A stretch of 64,000 nt of DNA, taken from assembly GCA_964203235.1 (NCBI GenBank), contig CAXNLE010000002.1, positions 248,001-312,000 of the forward strand, read 5' to 3'. A program made the translations under genes and the position numbers. The DNA comes from BACL27 sp964203235. GTDB taxonomy: Bacteria; Actinomycetota; Acidimicrobiia; Acidimicrobiales; Ilumatobacteraceae. Position 1 is the first letter of the stretch, and every line of letters starts with the position of its first letter. Below are positions 1-8,088 of this stretch, one piece after another. Under the pieces are notes generated by a model. That model was not told the DNA's origin, did no database searches, and was given only the letters and a program-made list of their open reading frames with translations.

Positions 1-443
1 GATGGAATAACCACTTTGATACCAGCCTGCTGGGCCAATGTTGGGTGAGGGTTTTCAGAATGCTGAGCGGCAGCTGATCCAGCACCCCCAGTTGCTGCAA
101 AATATACGATTGGAAGGCTGACTTGCCCGCCCGACATATATCGAAGTTTCGCTGCCTGATTAGCGATTTGATCCATAGTGATATAAAAAAAGGAACTTAC
201 CATTAAATCAATAATTGGCTTTAAACCCGCAGCTGCGGCACCAACCGCAAGACCGACCATAGTTGCTTCCGAAAGAGGCATGTTAATGACTCTCTCTTTT
301 CCGAACTCTTCAATCAATCCCTTAGTTGAACCCATGACACTCTTATCGGCATCTTCACCAAAAAGCACGACCGTTTTGTCTTCACGCATCGCCTGGGCTA
401 TGCCGTCCCTCATCGCAGTAACAAAATAGGTGCCCGTGTTCAT
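1..443 (-). CDS. 2-oxoacid (pyruvate/acetoin-type) dehydrogenase E1 component, beta subunit, partial
   Basis: This is the beta subunit of a thiamine-diphosphate-dependent E1, which with the alpha subunit decarboxylates a 2-oxoacid and passes the acyl group to a lipoylated E2. I translated the reverse strand from the ATG at 443: the N-terminus MNTGTYFVTAMRDGIAQAM is followed by LFGEDAD and MPLSEATMVGLAVGAA, the usual opening of transketolase-like E1-beta proteins. About 147 residues are present and the rest lies beyond the window edge. The start overlaps the alpha-subunit stop in an ATGA arrangement, so the two are translationally coupled. Which 2-oxoacid is used cannot be told from sequence; pyruvate, acetoin and branched-chain enzymes look alike here. 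Confidence 0.9.
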   Translation of the reverse strand, partial: MNTGTYFVTAMRDGIAQAMREDKTVVLFGEDADKSVMGSTKGLIEEFGKERVINMPLSEATMVGLAVGAAAAGLKPIIDLMVSSFFYITMDQIANQAAKLRYMSGGQVSLPIVYFAATGGAGSAAAQHSENPHPTLAQQAGIKVVIP

Positions 444-1441
444 TTAACGCCACCTTGTTCCGCGAATACATCAGTCAAAGCTTCGCTTTCATCGGATGGT
501 TTACTTGCAACGGCAAATTCATACGCACGATCGACCAAGCTCTTTTCTTCGGATCGCATTTTTTCTACTTCTTCAGGAGAAATAATTTTTTCAGCGATCA
601 AATGTACGATGAGAGCTTCGATTGGATCACGTTTCTTCCACGCTTCAATCTCTTCTTTTGGTCTATAGTGACCAGCAAATGCCTCTTCGCCTTCATTGTG
701 ACCGTGCCATCGATAAGTCATACACTCAACTACTTCTGGACCACCACCCGCGCGTGCTCTCATTACTGCCTCACCCACCGTTTGTCTAACTGCAATAAAG
801 TCATTACCGTCAATGGATGAAGCACGAATGCCAAACGGAAGTGCGCGACTAATTGTTGTCCCAACGCTCAAATCACCCGTACGCGACCATTCTGTATATT
901 GATTGTTTTCGACTATAAAAATAATCGGCAATTGCCAAAGAGCTGACATGTTCATTGCCTCAAAAAAAACTCCTTGGTTGGTCGCACCATCACCAAAAAA
1001 AGCAACTGCGACCTTATCTGACTTCAAATACTTATTAGCAAAAGCTGCTCCCGTTGCAATTGGTATTCCTGCCCCAACAATTCCATTAGTTCCGAGCATC
1101 CCAGATGCAAAATCGACAATATGCATCGAGCCTCCCTTCCCCCCGCAATAACCATCACTTTTACCTAAGAGTTCAGCGAACATCTTCTTCACATCCCCGC
1201 CTTTTGCAATGACGTGCCCATGACCACGATGATTTGAAGTGATTTGATCTGTGGACTCAAGTGCGAGACAAACTCCAGCAGCCACCGCCTCTTGACCAAT
1301 ACATAGATGAACAAAGCCGGGGAGTTTGCCCTGTGTGAACAACTTTTGAACGCTCTCTTCAAATGAACGAATTCGCATCATAAGACGTAGGCCTTTTAAA
1401 CTGAGAGACTTATCAACTTCGCCCACCACTAATTTCCCCAA
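440..1441 (-). CDS. 2-oxoacid (pyruvate/acetoin-type) dehydrogenase E1 component, alpha subunit
   Basis: A 333-residue thiamine-diphosphate-binding E1 alpha subunit, a normal length for the family. The cofactor motif runs from GDG at residues 150-152 to NN at 179-180 (GDGATNQGVFFEAMN then IFIVENN). The HRGHGH stretch near residue 71 and YRWHGH near 243 are family hallmarks. It pairs with the overlapping beta subunit. No E2 or E3 is adjacent inside the window; those for a pyruvate dehydrogenase lie at 24393-27229. The genome also encodes the unrelated homodimeric AceE E1 at 37747, so this alpha/beta enzyme may serve a different substrate such as acetoin or branched-chain 2-oxoacids. The 135 bases upstream of the start are AT-rich and show no other gene. 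Confidence 0.93.
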   Translation of the reverse strand: MGKLVVGEVDKSLSLKGLRLMMRIRSFEESVQKLFTQGKLPGFVHLCIGQEAVAAGVCLALESTDQITSNHRGHGHVIAKGGDVKKMFAELLGKSDGYCGGKGGSMHIVDFASGMLGTNGIVGAGIPIATGAAFANKYLKSDKVAVAFFGDGATNQGVFFEAMNMSALWQLPIIFIVENNQYTEWSRTGDLSVGTTISRALPFGIRASSIDGNDFIAVRQTVGEAVMRARAGGGPEVVECMTYRWHGHNEGEEAFAGHYRPKEEIEAWKKRDPIEALIVHLIAEKIISPEEVEKMRSEEKSLVDRAYEFAVASKPSDESEALTDVFAEQGGVK

Positions 1442-1576
1442 ACTGATTCAAATTTTGAATAATGTATACAGAAAATTATAGGCTTATGAGTGACAAATGT
1501 CAAATTTGCTTAACTCATCACTTGGACCCCGTTTGTCGGTCCACCTGATTTGAATCTAATACGCCTTTTTTCGGTG

Positions 1577-1990
1577 TGCCGTTTAATGAAGGACTCGATT
1601 GGGGTGAGATAGGCAAGGGCACTGTGTGGGAGGTAATCGTTGTAGTTGTGCGGTGTTCTTCGAGCATGAGACGGACTGCCGACATCGAGTCAAACACTTC
1701 TCTAGTCAGTAATTCGTCTTTGAGTCTCGAGTTGAATGACTCGATGCGACCGTTTTGCTGGAGTGTTGCGCATTCGCAATAGTTTGCTTAACTATGTGGT
1801 TCTTTACACCAGTCGCGCAGAGTGTTAGCAATGAACTCTGGTCCGTTATCAAACAGCGTACTGCGTTTGAGGCTAATGCTTAACGAGTGAACTCGTCGGT
1901 CACACTCAAGATTTTCACTGGTCAACCTTTGGCTGTTTCATCAAACTGAAAACCGCTACCGCTTACAACGCCTAGAAGTTGACGAACCAA
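1577..1990 (-). pseudogene. Decayed IS3-family transposase (integrase-core remnant)
   Basis: Reading the reverse strand in pieces recovers the end of an IS3-family OrfB integrase core, broken by stops and frameshifts. In order the pieces are FDETAKG, a stop, VKILSVTDEFTR, a stop, then SLKRSTLFDNGPEFIANTLR followed by DWCKEPHS and another stop. After a frame change come QNGRIESFNSRLKDELLTRE and, in a further frame, NYNDYLPHSALAYLTPIESF. The D..FTR, DNGPEF and NGRIESFNSRL blocks with their spacing are typical of the DDE integrase domain of IS3 elements. No first reading frame, inverted repeats or target duplication could be recognised. It fills the gap between the E1 genes and the sulfur transporter; 1442-1576 holds nothing else I can identify. 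Confidence 0.85.
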
Positions 1991-2035
1991 AACTCAAACT
2001 TGAAACCATCTTGGCCGATATTTAGTTCAAGAATG

Positions 2036-3226
2036 TTACGCACCAAATAATCGGTGCAATTTAAGTTTCACGCCGAGCGTGACAACCGCATAGACGACAA
2101 TTAGAAATACGAAACCAGAGACGGCGAATGCTTGAGTACCTGAGAGAAGAACGCCAACGGTGCATCCCAGTGCAGTTAGTGAACCCCAACCGAGTAACAC
2201 TCCACCGAGCAACGCAGTTGCTGAATTGCCGAGCGTCGGAATTTGCACTTTAAATCGACCGCCACCGATGGCAGCAGCGAGCGACGCAGCAACGAAGCCG
2301 ATTACTAGCCAGCCGTTGTTGGTAACTGTTGAACTTACAGTTGCGACGCAACCACGCATCATGTCAATGCCATGCAGAACCTCTGGTAGCAATCCGCGCG
2401 AATCAAGCACGCTGCGACTGATCGAACTCAACTGAGATGTGACCCCGAGTGGTGTAGTTCGAATATAGGCAACAACACCAATTAATCCCACGATTGTGCC
2501 TGTGGCGACTGGCGACCAACGCCGAATGAACAGAGTATCAATGATTTGGTCGCCGACTTTTTGCGACGGTGTTCCTTGTTGAACTGATTCATCAACTGGT
2601 TGACGATTAACTTTCAACAGAAAAATCGCCACGACTGCTAAAACAAAAAGCACGAGTGCGAGTGAGCCCGAATATCCGAGCCAACGTGGCAACCAAAGAA
2701 CTGGGCTCTCACTCACCTGCTCTAGAAAGAGTTTGTTCCAAGTGAAAAACCCGAGTCCAAATCCGACTAAACAGCCGACCAGCGCTGGTATCGCACGCAA
2801 ATATCCTTGACCGATTCGGTATAGATGACCGCTAACGCAAGCGCCCGACAAAACCATGCCGAGCCCGAATGCGGCAGCGCCAAATATGAGTGGAAAACTG
2901 ACCGGCGCAATGTGTGCACCAGGCGGAAGGCCCTCACCTTTTGAATTTGGAAGATAAAGACCAAACATCACCGCATAACCAATCGCACCGACCGCAATTG
3001 CAGTCACGACCGATAACAGTGGTCGGGTGCGTCGTGATTCGGTCGCATCGCGAAAGAGGCAGAAGAAACAAAATCTTCCGCGCTCAAACGCGAAGCCAAG
3101 AGAGGCACCAATTAAAAGGGAGATCGGGCGACTCGAATCACTAACACCGGTTGTCGAAAGAACTAATGCTCCAGCAACAATTGCAATAAGAATCGAAACT
3201 GCAACAGAAGTTCTTTTTGACAACAT
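2036..3226 (-). CDS. YeeE/YedE family sulfur-compound transporter
   Basis: A polytopic membrane protein of 396 residues related to YeeE/YedE (TsuA-type thiosulfate importers). It has an internal two-fold repeat, and each half carries small-residue helices and conserved cysteines: RFCFFCLFRD, LSGACVSGHLYR, MMRGCVATV and ALGCTVGVLLSG. The GxxxxGCxxG-type motifs are those that handle thiosulfate in the family. I chose the ATG at 3226, four bases after the upstream rhodanese stop; a longer reading would overlap that gene by more than 80 bases and begins with unlike sequence. The pairing with a secreted rhodanese supports a role in uptake or trafficking of thiosulfate or a related sulfane-sulfur compound. 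The exact substrate is inferred. Confidence 0.85.
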   Translation of the reverse strand: MLSKRTSVAVSILIAIVAGALVLSTTGVSDSSRPISLLIGASLGFAFERGRFCFFCLFRDATESRRTRPLLSVVTAIAVGAIGYAVMFGLYLPNSKGEGLPPGAHIAPVSFPLIFGAAAFGLGMVLSGACVSGHLYRIGQGYLRAIPALVGCLVGFGLGFFTWNKLFLEQVSESPVLWLPRWLGYSGSLALVLFVLAVVAIFLLKVNRQPVDESVQQGTPSQKVGDQIIDTLFIRRWSPVATGTIVGLIGVVAYIRTTPLGVTSQLSSISRSVLDSRGLLPEVLHGIDMMRGCVATVSSTVTNNGWLVIGFVAASLAAAIGGGRFKVQIPTLGNSATALLGGVLLGWGSLTALGCTVGVLLSGTQAFAVSGFVFLIVVYAVVTLGVKLKLHRLFGA

Positions 3227-3230
3227 TTGA

Positions 3231-4196
3231 TCAGCTCTTGCCCCAGATTGTTCCGGATGGATTACTAATCGGAACACCGACTGAGTTTCCGTACTCGGTC
3301 CACGAGCCGTCATACAGTCTCACTTCGTAACCAAGAATTTCGCTGAGAACAAACCATGTGTGCGCAGCACGCTCACCGATTCGGCAATAGACGATTACTT
3401 TCTTTTTGCCGTCAACCCCAACTTTGTCGTAGATCACTTTGAGATCTGCAGCAGGACGAAATGTTCCGTCTGGTGAAACTGCGGTACCCCAGGGCACATT
3501 TTGTGCACCAGGAATATGTCCAGAGCGAATTGCCAGTTCTTGAAAACCAGCTGGCGCGAAAATTTTTCCACTGAACTCATCAGCAGATCGGATGTCAACA
3601 AGTTTTGTTGTCTTATCTTCTTTCTTCGCAATCTTTACAACATCAGCGAGCAGTGCACGCAAGCCAGTGTTCGCCGCAGTTGCAACAAAGTTGCCAGCGC
3701 CTACAACTGGCACCGCTGCGTTTAGCGCTCGTCCGTCTTTAACCCACTTATCGCGGCCTCCGTTTAGGATGCTTATGCTTTTGTGCCCGTAGGTTTTGAA
3801 AATCCATACACCCCATGCGGCGAACCAATTGTTTTTGTCACCATAGAGAACGACTTGAGTGTCTTTGTTGATTCCAGCACTGCGCACGAGTTTTTCGAAT
3901 TGCGCCTTGCTGACGATGTCACGATTCACAGGGTCAACGAAATCTGTGTGCCAAACAAACTTGATTGCATTTGGAATATGACCCTTTTCGTATACACCTG
4001 GGTCAGTGCTCACTTCAATAATTCGAACCTTCGGATTATTGAGATTGGCTTCAAGCCACGCTGACTCAACAATCGTTGCTCGCGGTGTGGTAGTGGCACT
4101 CGGTGTCGCGTACGCCGCCATTGGCTGAATGAGCGCAACTAGAGGTACAAGTAACCATCGAAACTTTCGACTTATCTGGGCTGATCTGACTTGCAT
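3231..4196 (-). CDS. Exported rhodanese (thiosulfate/3-mercaptopyruvate sulfurtransferase family)
   Basis: A 321-residue tandem-rhodanese protein. The N-terminus (about 1-30) is a signal peptide: basic QISRKFR, hydrophobic WLLVPLVALIQPMAAYA. The inactive first rhodanese domain spans about 40-165 and the catalytic domain about 180-315. The active-site loop is CRIGERAAHT with Cys271. Such enzymes transfer sulfane sulfur from thiosulfate or mercaptopyruvate; the export signal puts it outside the membrane. The stop lies four bases from the start of the YeeE-type transporter, so the two form an operon and probably process and import sulfur compounds together. A good ribosome-binding site (AAAGGA) precedes the ATG. 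The 150-base AT-rich region upstream (4197-4346) probably holds the promoter, but I could not fix -35/-10 boxes. Confidence 0.9.
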   Translation of the reverse strand: MQVRSAQISRKFRWLLVPLVALIQPMAAYATPSATTTPRATIVESAWLEANLNNPKVRIIEVSTDPGVYEKGHIPNAIKFVWHTDFVDPVNRDIVSKAQFEKLVRSAGINKDTQVVLYGDKNNWFAAWGVWIFKTYGHKSISILNGGRDKWVKDGRALNAAVPVVGAGNFVATAANTGLRALLADVVKIAKKEDKTTKLVDIRSADEFSGKIFAPAGFQELAIRSGHIPGAQNVPWGTAVSPDGTFRPAADLKVIYDKVGVDGKKKVIVYCRIGERAAHTWFVLSEILGYEVRLYDGSWTEYGNSVGVPISNPSGTIWGKS

Positions 4197-4346
4197 TTTT
4201 TCCTTTATGTTTGTGATTTTGTATGAATTTGAGACTTAAATTTCAATAATTTGTATATATGACCATTTTGATCAACTTTAGGATAGCGACTAGATATTGA
4301 AATACGACTATTTAAGTCAACAATCAATTTGGGCTTATTTTATTGG

Positions 4347-5636
4347 CTAATTACGAGCCAGCGACCTTGCTGTGTCATCAAGTGCGTCAAGCACTTTGGC
4401 GAGTTGATCATCAGTTAAAGGCAAACTGAGATTCATCATTCCGCGCGCGGCAGTGTAGACACCGCGTTCAAGTAGCCCGAAAAATACTAATTCTTGTAAT
4501 TTGTCATCTCGCTTTGCTACATCTAGCGGTGTTTGAGGCGCGTGCGCAAGTGCATGCAAAGACATCATTGATCCATATCCACTAACTGAAAGCGGAGCGT
4601 CATGTTTAGCTAACACTGCTGCAACTGATTTACGAAATTCGTCGCCTCGTGCAGTGTGATCTATAGCGACATCTGCTGTGAAAACTTCGCCAAGCACAAC
4701 ACACCCCGCAGTCATTGATGAAATGTTGTTATTAAATGTGCCAGCGTGTGAAATTGTTCGCTCACGACTTGACTCTGGGCTCGTGTCGAATTGATCTAAT
4801 AAATCTGCTCGCCCACCAAAAGCACCGAACGAAAAACCCCCGCCAATGTATTTGCCAAAAGTTGATATGTCGGCTTGAACGCCGAGCAAATTAAACATCC
4901 CATGAGCACCGTGTCGCGAAGTCATTACTTCGTCAGCGATCACAACAGCACCGACTTTTTTGGCTGCGTCGAAAACACTTTTTGCAAACTCAGCAGATGT
5001 TGGCACACAACCACCAGAACCAAGCATTGGCTCGATTATTACCGCTGCAAGCGACTCAGCATTTTTATTTATTAGTTTTATCGTTTCAACTTCGTCGTTG
5101 TATGGTGCAACAACGAACTCGTACGGCGCGTTCCACGGGGCGGCCCCACTAGCGAAATAAAGAATTCCGCCGTGATACCCACCATGAAAAACCATGATCC
5201 GCTTACGACCAGTTGCTTGCATCGCTGTGGTAATCGCCATCAGATTTGCTTCTGTGCCTGAGTTCGTGAACCGCACACGATCAAGCCTGAAACGCTCACA
5301 CATAAGTTTTGCTAAGCGAGACTCTGCAGGGTGAATACCACCGACACTGACATTTGTTTTCAAGACTGCAGTCACAGCGTCAATTACTCGATGTTCGCTG
5401 TGGCCAAGCAAGCCTGCGGTGTAATCGCCAAGCATGTCTATATATGTGTGGCCGTCGAGATCTATCAGAGTCGAACCCTCGCCAGACGCAAAAACTAGCG
5501 GAAAAGGCGCGTGCGTTAAAACAGTTCGAGTATGGCCGCCAGGCAAATAATGTCGCGCCTCTTCGTAGTATTTTCGACTCTGCGGATTTCGGTCGGCAAA
5601 GTCACTTCGTGCTTTTGCGAGATTATTGGCCGCCAT
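4347..5636 (-). CDS. Class-III aminotransferase, glutamate-1-semialdehyde aminomutase-like
   Basis: A 429-residue PLP enzyme of the class-III aminotransferase fold. GTEANLMAITTAMQATGR is the phosphate-binding region, ADEVMTSR carries the cofactor-nitrogen aspartate, and the lysine of FGKYIGGG is the Schiff-base residue. It resembles HemL most closely (FGGRADLLDQF region, GTFNNNISSMTAG), but many HemL-like proteins are aminotransferases rather than the tetrapyrrole enzyme, and no other heme gene is nearby. The start lies 16 bases after the DUF2231 gene, making it the likely last gene of the leftward redox cluster. The true substrate cannot be read from sequence. Confidence 0.85.
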   Translation of the reverse strand: MAANNLAKARSDFADRNPQSRKYYEEARHYLPGGHTRTVLTHAPFPLVFASGEGSTLIDLDGHTYIDMLGDYTAGLLGHSEHRVIDAVTAVLKTNVSVGGIHPAESRLAKLMCERFRLDRVRFTNSGTEANLMAITTAMQATGRKRIMVFHGGYHGGILYFASGAAPWNAPYEFVVAPYNDEVETIKLINKNAESLAAVIIEPMLGSGGCVPTSAEFAKSVFDAAKKVGAVVIADEVMTSRHGAHGMFNLLGVQADISTFGKYIGGGFSFGAFGGRADLLDQFDTSPESSRERTISHAGTFNNNISSMTAGCVVLGEVFTADVAIDHTARGDEFRKSVAAVLAKHDAPLSVSGYGSMMSLHALAHAPQTPLDVAKRDDKLQELVFFGLLERGVYTAARGMMNLSLPLTDDQLAKVLDALDDTARSLARN

Positions 5637-5652
5637 AGATCGATGCTAGTTA

Positions 5653-6147
5653 TTAAGGCTTCGTCTCAGCAAGGCGTGACTCCCAGACGCTCTTGGCACC
5701 TGAGTGACCCGCTTGCGAAACCGCAACTGTTGCGGCGACACCGCCAACAACTGTCAGCGCGAGAAAAACTGAAGTTGCCCACTTTGGCAACGACTTGCCT
5801 CTATAAACAAACTTTCGGCGGGATGCTTCAAGAGATAGAACTGCGCCAACTGCCACCGCCGCAAAAAGTACGGTTGGACCTTGTGAGCTTTCACCCGATT
5901 CTGCGTGTTCGTGTATTGCTCTTGATTTAGGCAGGTTGTCTTCTAGCGACTCCCCAGCACCTGCAGCGAGAAATAGAAACGCGGCGCCGAGAACCGCCAT
6001 TGCTGCAGTGACCAACAACAATTCTCGACGGTACTTTTTGTGGATTGAAATCATCGCAGTTATTGCCGCAAGCGGAATCAAGACGATAGGCACGTGAACC
6101 AATAGTGGATGTGCGGGTAGGCCAAGGAGATCAGAAATCGCAAGCAT
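5653..6147 (-). CDS. DUF2231-family membrane protein
   Basis: A 164-residue protein with four predicted membrane segments. The opening GLPAHPLLVHVPIVLIPLAA is the hallmark of DUF2231, with histidines at the start of helix one that could bind heme or metal. Helices follow around 42-62, 92-108 and 126-146. The loop RAIHEHAESGE is acidic and His-rich. No function is established for this family; it often accompanies membrane redox proteins. Here it lies five bases downstream of the ferric-reductase-like gene, so it probably works with that membrane electron-transfer module. Confidence 0.8.
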   Translation of the reverse strand: MLAISDLLGLPAHPLLVHVPIVLIPLAAITAMISIHKKYRRELLLVTAAMAVLGAAFLFLAAGAGESLEDNLPKSRAIHEHAESGESSQGPTVLFAAVAVGAVLSLEASRRKFVYRGKSLPKWATSVFLALTVVGGVAATVAVSQAGHSGAKSVWESRLAETKP

Positions 6148-6152
6148 AATAT

Positions 6153-6722
6153 TTAATTAATTACCTTTCGGGTTGGGTTTCTTGTGTATAAAACTCGAAT
6201 TGAAGTAGCCAAAATAGTCAGCAAGATAACAGCCAATGCAAACATGTTAAAAAGATTCTTTCCACGGTCACTACCAGCGAGAAATGAATGCAGAGTCACA
6301 AGACAAAACATCAGATAACTAGTCAGATGAATCACGCGCCAAACTTTTTTCGGAATTTTTCTCATGACAAATGAAGACAATTGCACTGCAACACACAGAT
6401 ACATCGCGAGAATGCCTGAAGCAACTGCCCAGGGGCGCCAAGTTGTGGACATCGGCACCAACAAGTCGCGCACAGAGAACTCAACGAACGAGTCAGCAAA
6501 AAGTGCGACCATATGTAACGCCACTGCCAATAGTGTCAGAAAGCCGAGCCAACGGTGCAGGTCAAGAAGCCAGGCCGGACGGTCATATGGTTTGAGCATT
6601 CGTGTCGCCAATAAAACTCCCCAGACAACCGACGCAGTTAATAAACCCCACGCGACAATTCCTGAAGCCCTAGACAAGTACCACCAAAAATGCGGATTAG
6701 TCATCGCTGAAATTTGATCCAT
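6153..6722 (-). CDS. Ferric-reductase-like transmembrane protein (MsrQ/YedZ-type heme domain)
   Basis: A 189-residue integral membrane protein with about six helices matching the ferric-reductase-like transmembrane domain. Paired histidines lie in helices: LDLHRWLGF and VALHMVAL in one pair, RVIHLTSYLMF and TLHSFLAG in the other, the pattern that holds two b-type hemes across the membrane. There is no C-terminal FAD/NAD domain, as in MsrQ, so it should pass electrons from or to a separate partner. It overlaps the ApbE gene by 22 bases. The start at 6722 gives MDQISAMTNPHFWWYLSRAS; an internal ATG at MTNPHF is also possible. Confidence 0.85.
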   Translation of the reverse strand: MDQISAMTNPHFWWYLSRASGIVAWGLLTASVVWGVLLATRMLKPYDRPAWLLDLHRWLGFLTLLAVALHMVALFADSFVEFSVRDLLVPMSTTWRPWAVASGILAMYLCVAVQLSSFVMRKIPKKVWRVIHLTSYLMFCLVTLHSFLAGSDRGKNLFNMFALAVILLTILATSIRVLYTRNPTRKVIN

Positions 6723-7648
6723 TGTGAACTTTGCGTGACGAAACCATCGGTACGCACGGTCAATGCGGCGATATTGCTGTTGTCAACCATCGAGAATCTG
6801 AGACCTGAGTTAGCAACCAGTAATGCTGTGGAAAAAATCTCTGCCCACACGCACTCACGCGCTAAAGCTGAAACTTGCAACAGACTTTTCTCATCGACGT
6901 CGCGCGACAAACCAGTAGTTGGGTTGATTACATGATGTTTGGTGGTGCCATCATGTTGCCACGATTTCGCACGCACGCTTGACGTCGCGACTGCCCCGTC
7001 ACGAAGCGAAACACGATCAATGATTTCACCAAGAAAGATTGGTGATTCAATACCTATAATCCACTCACCGTCAAGATCACCGAGCCCGATGCACCGCACA
7101 TCACCACCGATATTGACACACACACCAGAAACATTTTGTTGCATCAGTTCTTTAGCAACAATGTCGGCAGCCATGCCTTTGCCGATTGAACCAGGATCAA
7201 GTGTGATGTTGCCTGGCAAAGAAATTGTGAGTGCTATCTCATCAATTGCCACCAAGTCAAGTGATTGATTGAACTTCGCACCATCTGGAAGCAAAGTGAG
7301 ATGCATCGGATTAGTAAGTGAGGCCCGATAACCGTTCGCGATAAGTGCCGGCAACAATGTCGGATCGAATAGCCCATTCGTCAGTCGCCGGCCAGCGATC
7401 ATATATTTCACAAGTTCGATTGTCTCGCGATGCACCACGATTGGTTTTGATTGTGCTGAGTTGAGTATTGAAATTTCACTATCGGGTAAAAACCGGCTCC
7501 AGATTTGCTCAAGTTGTGAAAGTCTTTCTTGCGCGAATCTGAGATGATGCAGCGAGCCGCCAACGACCGTGATTTTTGCAGTATTTCCCATCACCGCAAA
7601 TTCGCTTCGCAGAACGCCACGAGTCGGATTGTCTTCAATAACCAACAT
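6701..7648 (-). CDS. apbE: ApbE-family FAD:protein FMN transferase
   Basis: A 315-residue protein of the ApbE family, which attaches FMN covalently to Thr/Ser of flavoproteins outside the membrane using FAD and Mg. Visible family blocks are LDPGSIGKGMAADIVAKEL, the GGDVRCIG strand, TSSVRAKSW and HHVINPTTGLSRD, with metal-binding Asp/Thr positions in the C-terminal third. No signal peptide or lipobox is evident at this start, which is unusual for an exported ApbE; cytoplasmic actinobacterial versions exist. The gene overlaps the ferric-reductase-like gene by 22 bases. No protein with an FMN-bind motif is visible in the cluster, so its acceptor must be elsewhere or unrecognised. Confidence 0.88.
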   Translation of the reverse strand: MLVIEDNPTRGVLRSEFAVMGNTAKITVVGGSLHHLRFAQERLSQLEQIWSRFLPDSEISILNSAQSKPIVVHRETIELVKYMIAGRRLTNGLFDPTLLPALIANGYRASLTNPMHLTLLPDGAKFNQSLDLVAIDEIALTISLPGNITLDPGSIGKGMAADIVAKELMQQNVSGVCVNIGGDVRCIGLGDLDGEWIIGIESPIFLGEIIDRVSLRDGAVATSSVRAKSWQHDGTTKHHVINPTTGLSRDVDEKSLLQVSALARECVWAEIFSTALLVANSGLRFSMVDNSNIAALTVRTDGFVTQSSQWIKFQR

Positions 7649-7659
7649 TTTTAATAGTT

Positions 7660-8088
7660 CTACTTTGAGCCGCTAGAAGTAGTCGAGACTTGTACTTGAA
7701 TTGTTTTATTCTTCATCGGTGCTTGCGCTTGGGGTGCAATTACCACCACTTGAGGAGCGGTTTGTACTGGCGCAAGAGATGCGGTTTGCACTGGAGCAAG
7801 AGATTCGGTTTGCACTGGTGAAACAGCTGCGATCGCTTGTGAAGCCACCGCTGCTTGCGGCGCAACCAAACCCTGCGATGCAACTAATGCAACGCCAGAT
7901 ATTTGATCAGTCGAGTTACTGTCATTTGTCGATTGTTTATTAATCGGCAATAACGAGAAACCAGATGTAATTCCGAGTACAGATGCGATTGACAAGCCAG
8001 TTGTCAAAATTCGCGCCGAGATTGCTGGGTGCTTAACTCGCTTGCGATTCGCGCCAGATAGATGATCAAGATTGCGATTAGTCGTCAT
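7660..8088 (-). CDS. Membrane-anchored protein with Val-Gln-Thr octapeptide repeats, function unknown
   Basis: A 142-residue protein with no family I recognise. A basic N-terminus (RKRVKHP) precedes one hydrophobic segment (about 28-48, ILTTGLSIASVLGITSGF), then an outside region rich in Ala, Gln, Pro, Ser and Thr with the repeat SLAPVQTA, and a Ser-rich end. I chose the ATG at 8088 because a strong ribosome-binding site (AAAGGAGA) sits just upstream; a longer reading is Met/Lys-rich low-complexity sequence that merely mirrors the acidic tail of the neighbour. The start overlaps the preceding gene by 11 bases, and apbE follows after 11, so it belongs to the redox operon. A spacer or tether at the cell surface is a guess. 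Confidence 0.7.
   Translation of the reverse strand: MTTNRNLDHLSGANRKRVKHPAISARILTTGLSIASVLGITSGFSLLPINKQSTNDSNSTDQISGVALVASQGLVAPQAAVASQAIAAVSPVQTESLAPVQTASLAPVQTAPQVVVIAPQAQAPMKNKTIQVQVSTTSSGSK
7758..7820 (-). repeat. 24-base tandem repeat inside the exported-protein gene
   Basis: Two full copies (7758-7781 and 7782-7805) and a partial third (7806-7820) of a 24-base unit, which encodes the octapeptide SLAPVQTA with minor changes. The copies differ at only a few bases, so the array is recent and could vary in number among strains. Confidence 0.85.

Noticed and set aside
1576..1782. Forward-strand reading frame of 68 codons in the 1.6-1.8 kb region
   Set aside because: It is the antisense shadow of the IS3 transposase remnant and has no protein features.
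3227..3313. Longer N-terminus for the YeeE-type transporter
   Set aside because: It would overlap the rhodanese gene by more than 80 bases and is charged, unlike the membrane start that follows ATG 3226.
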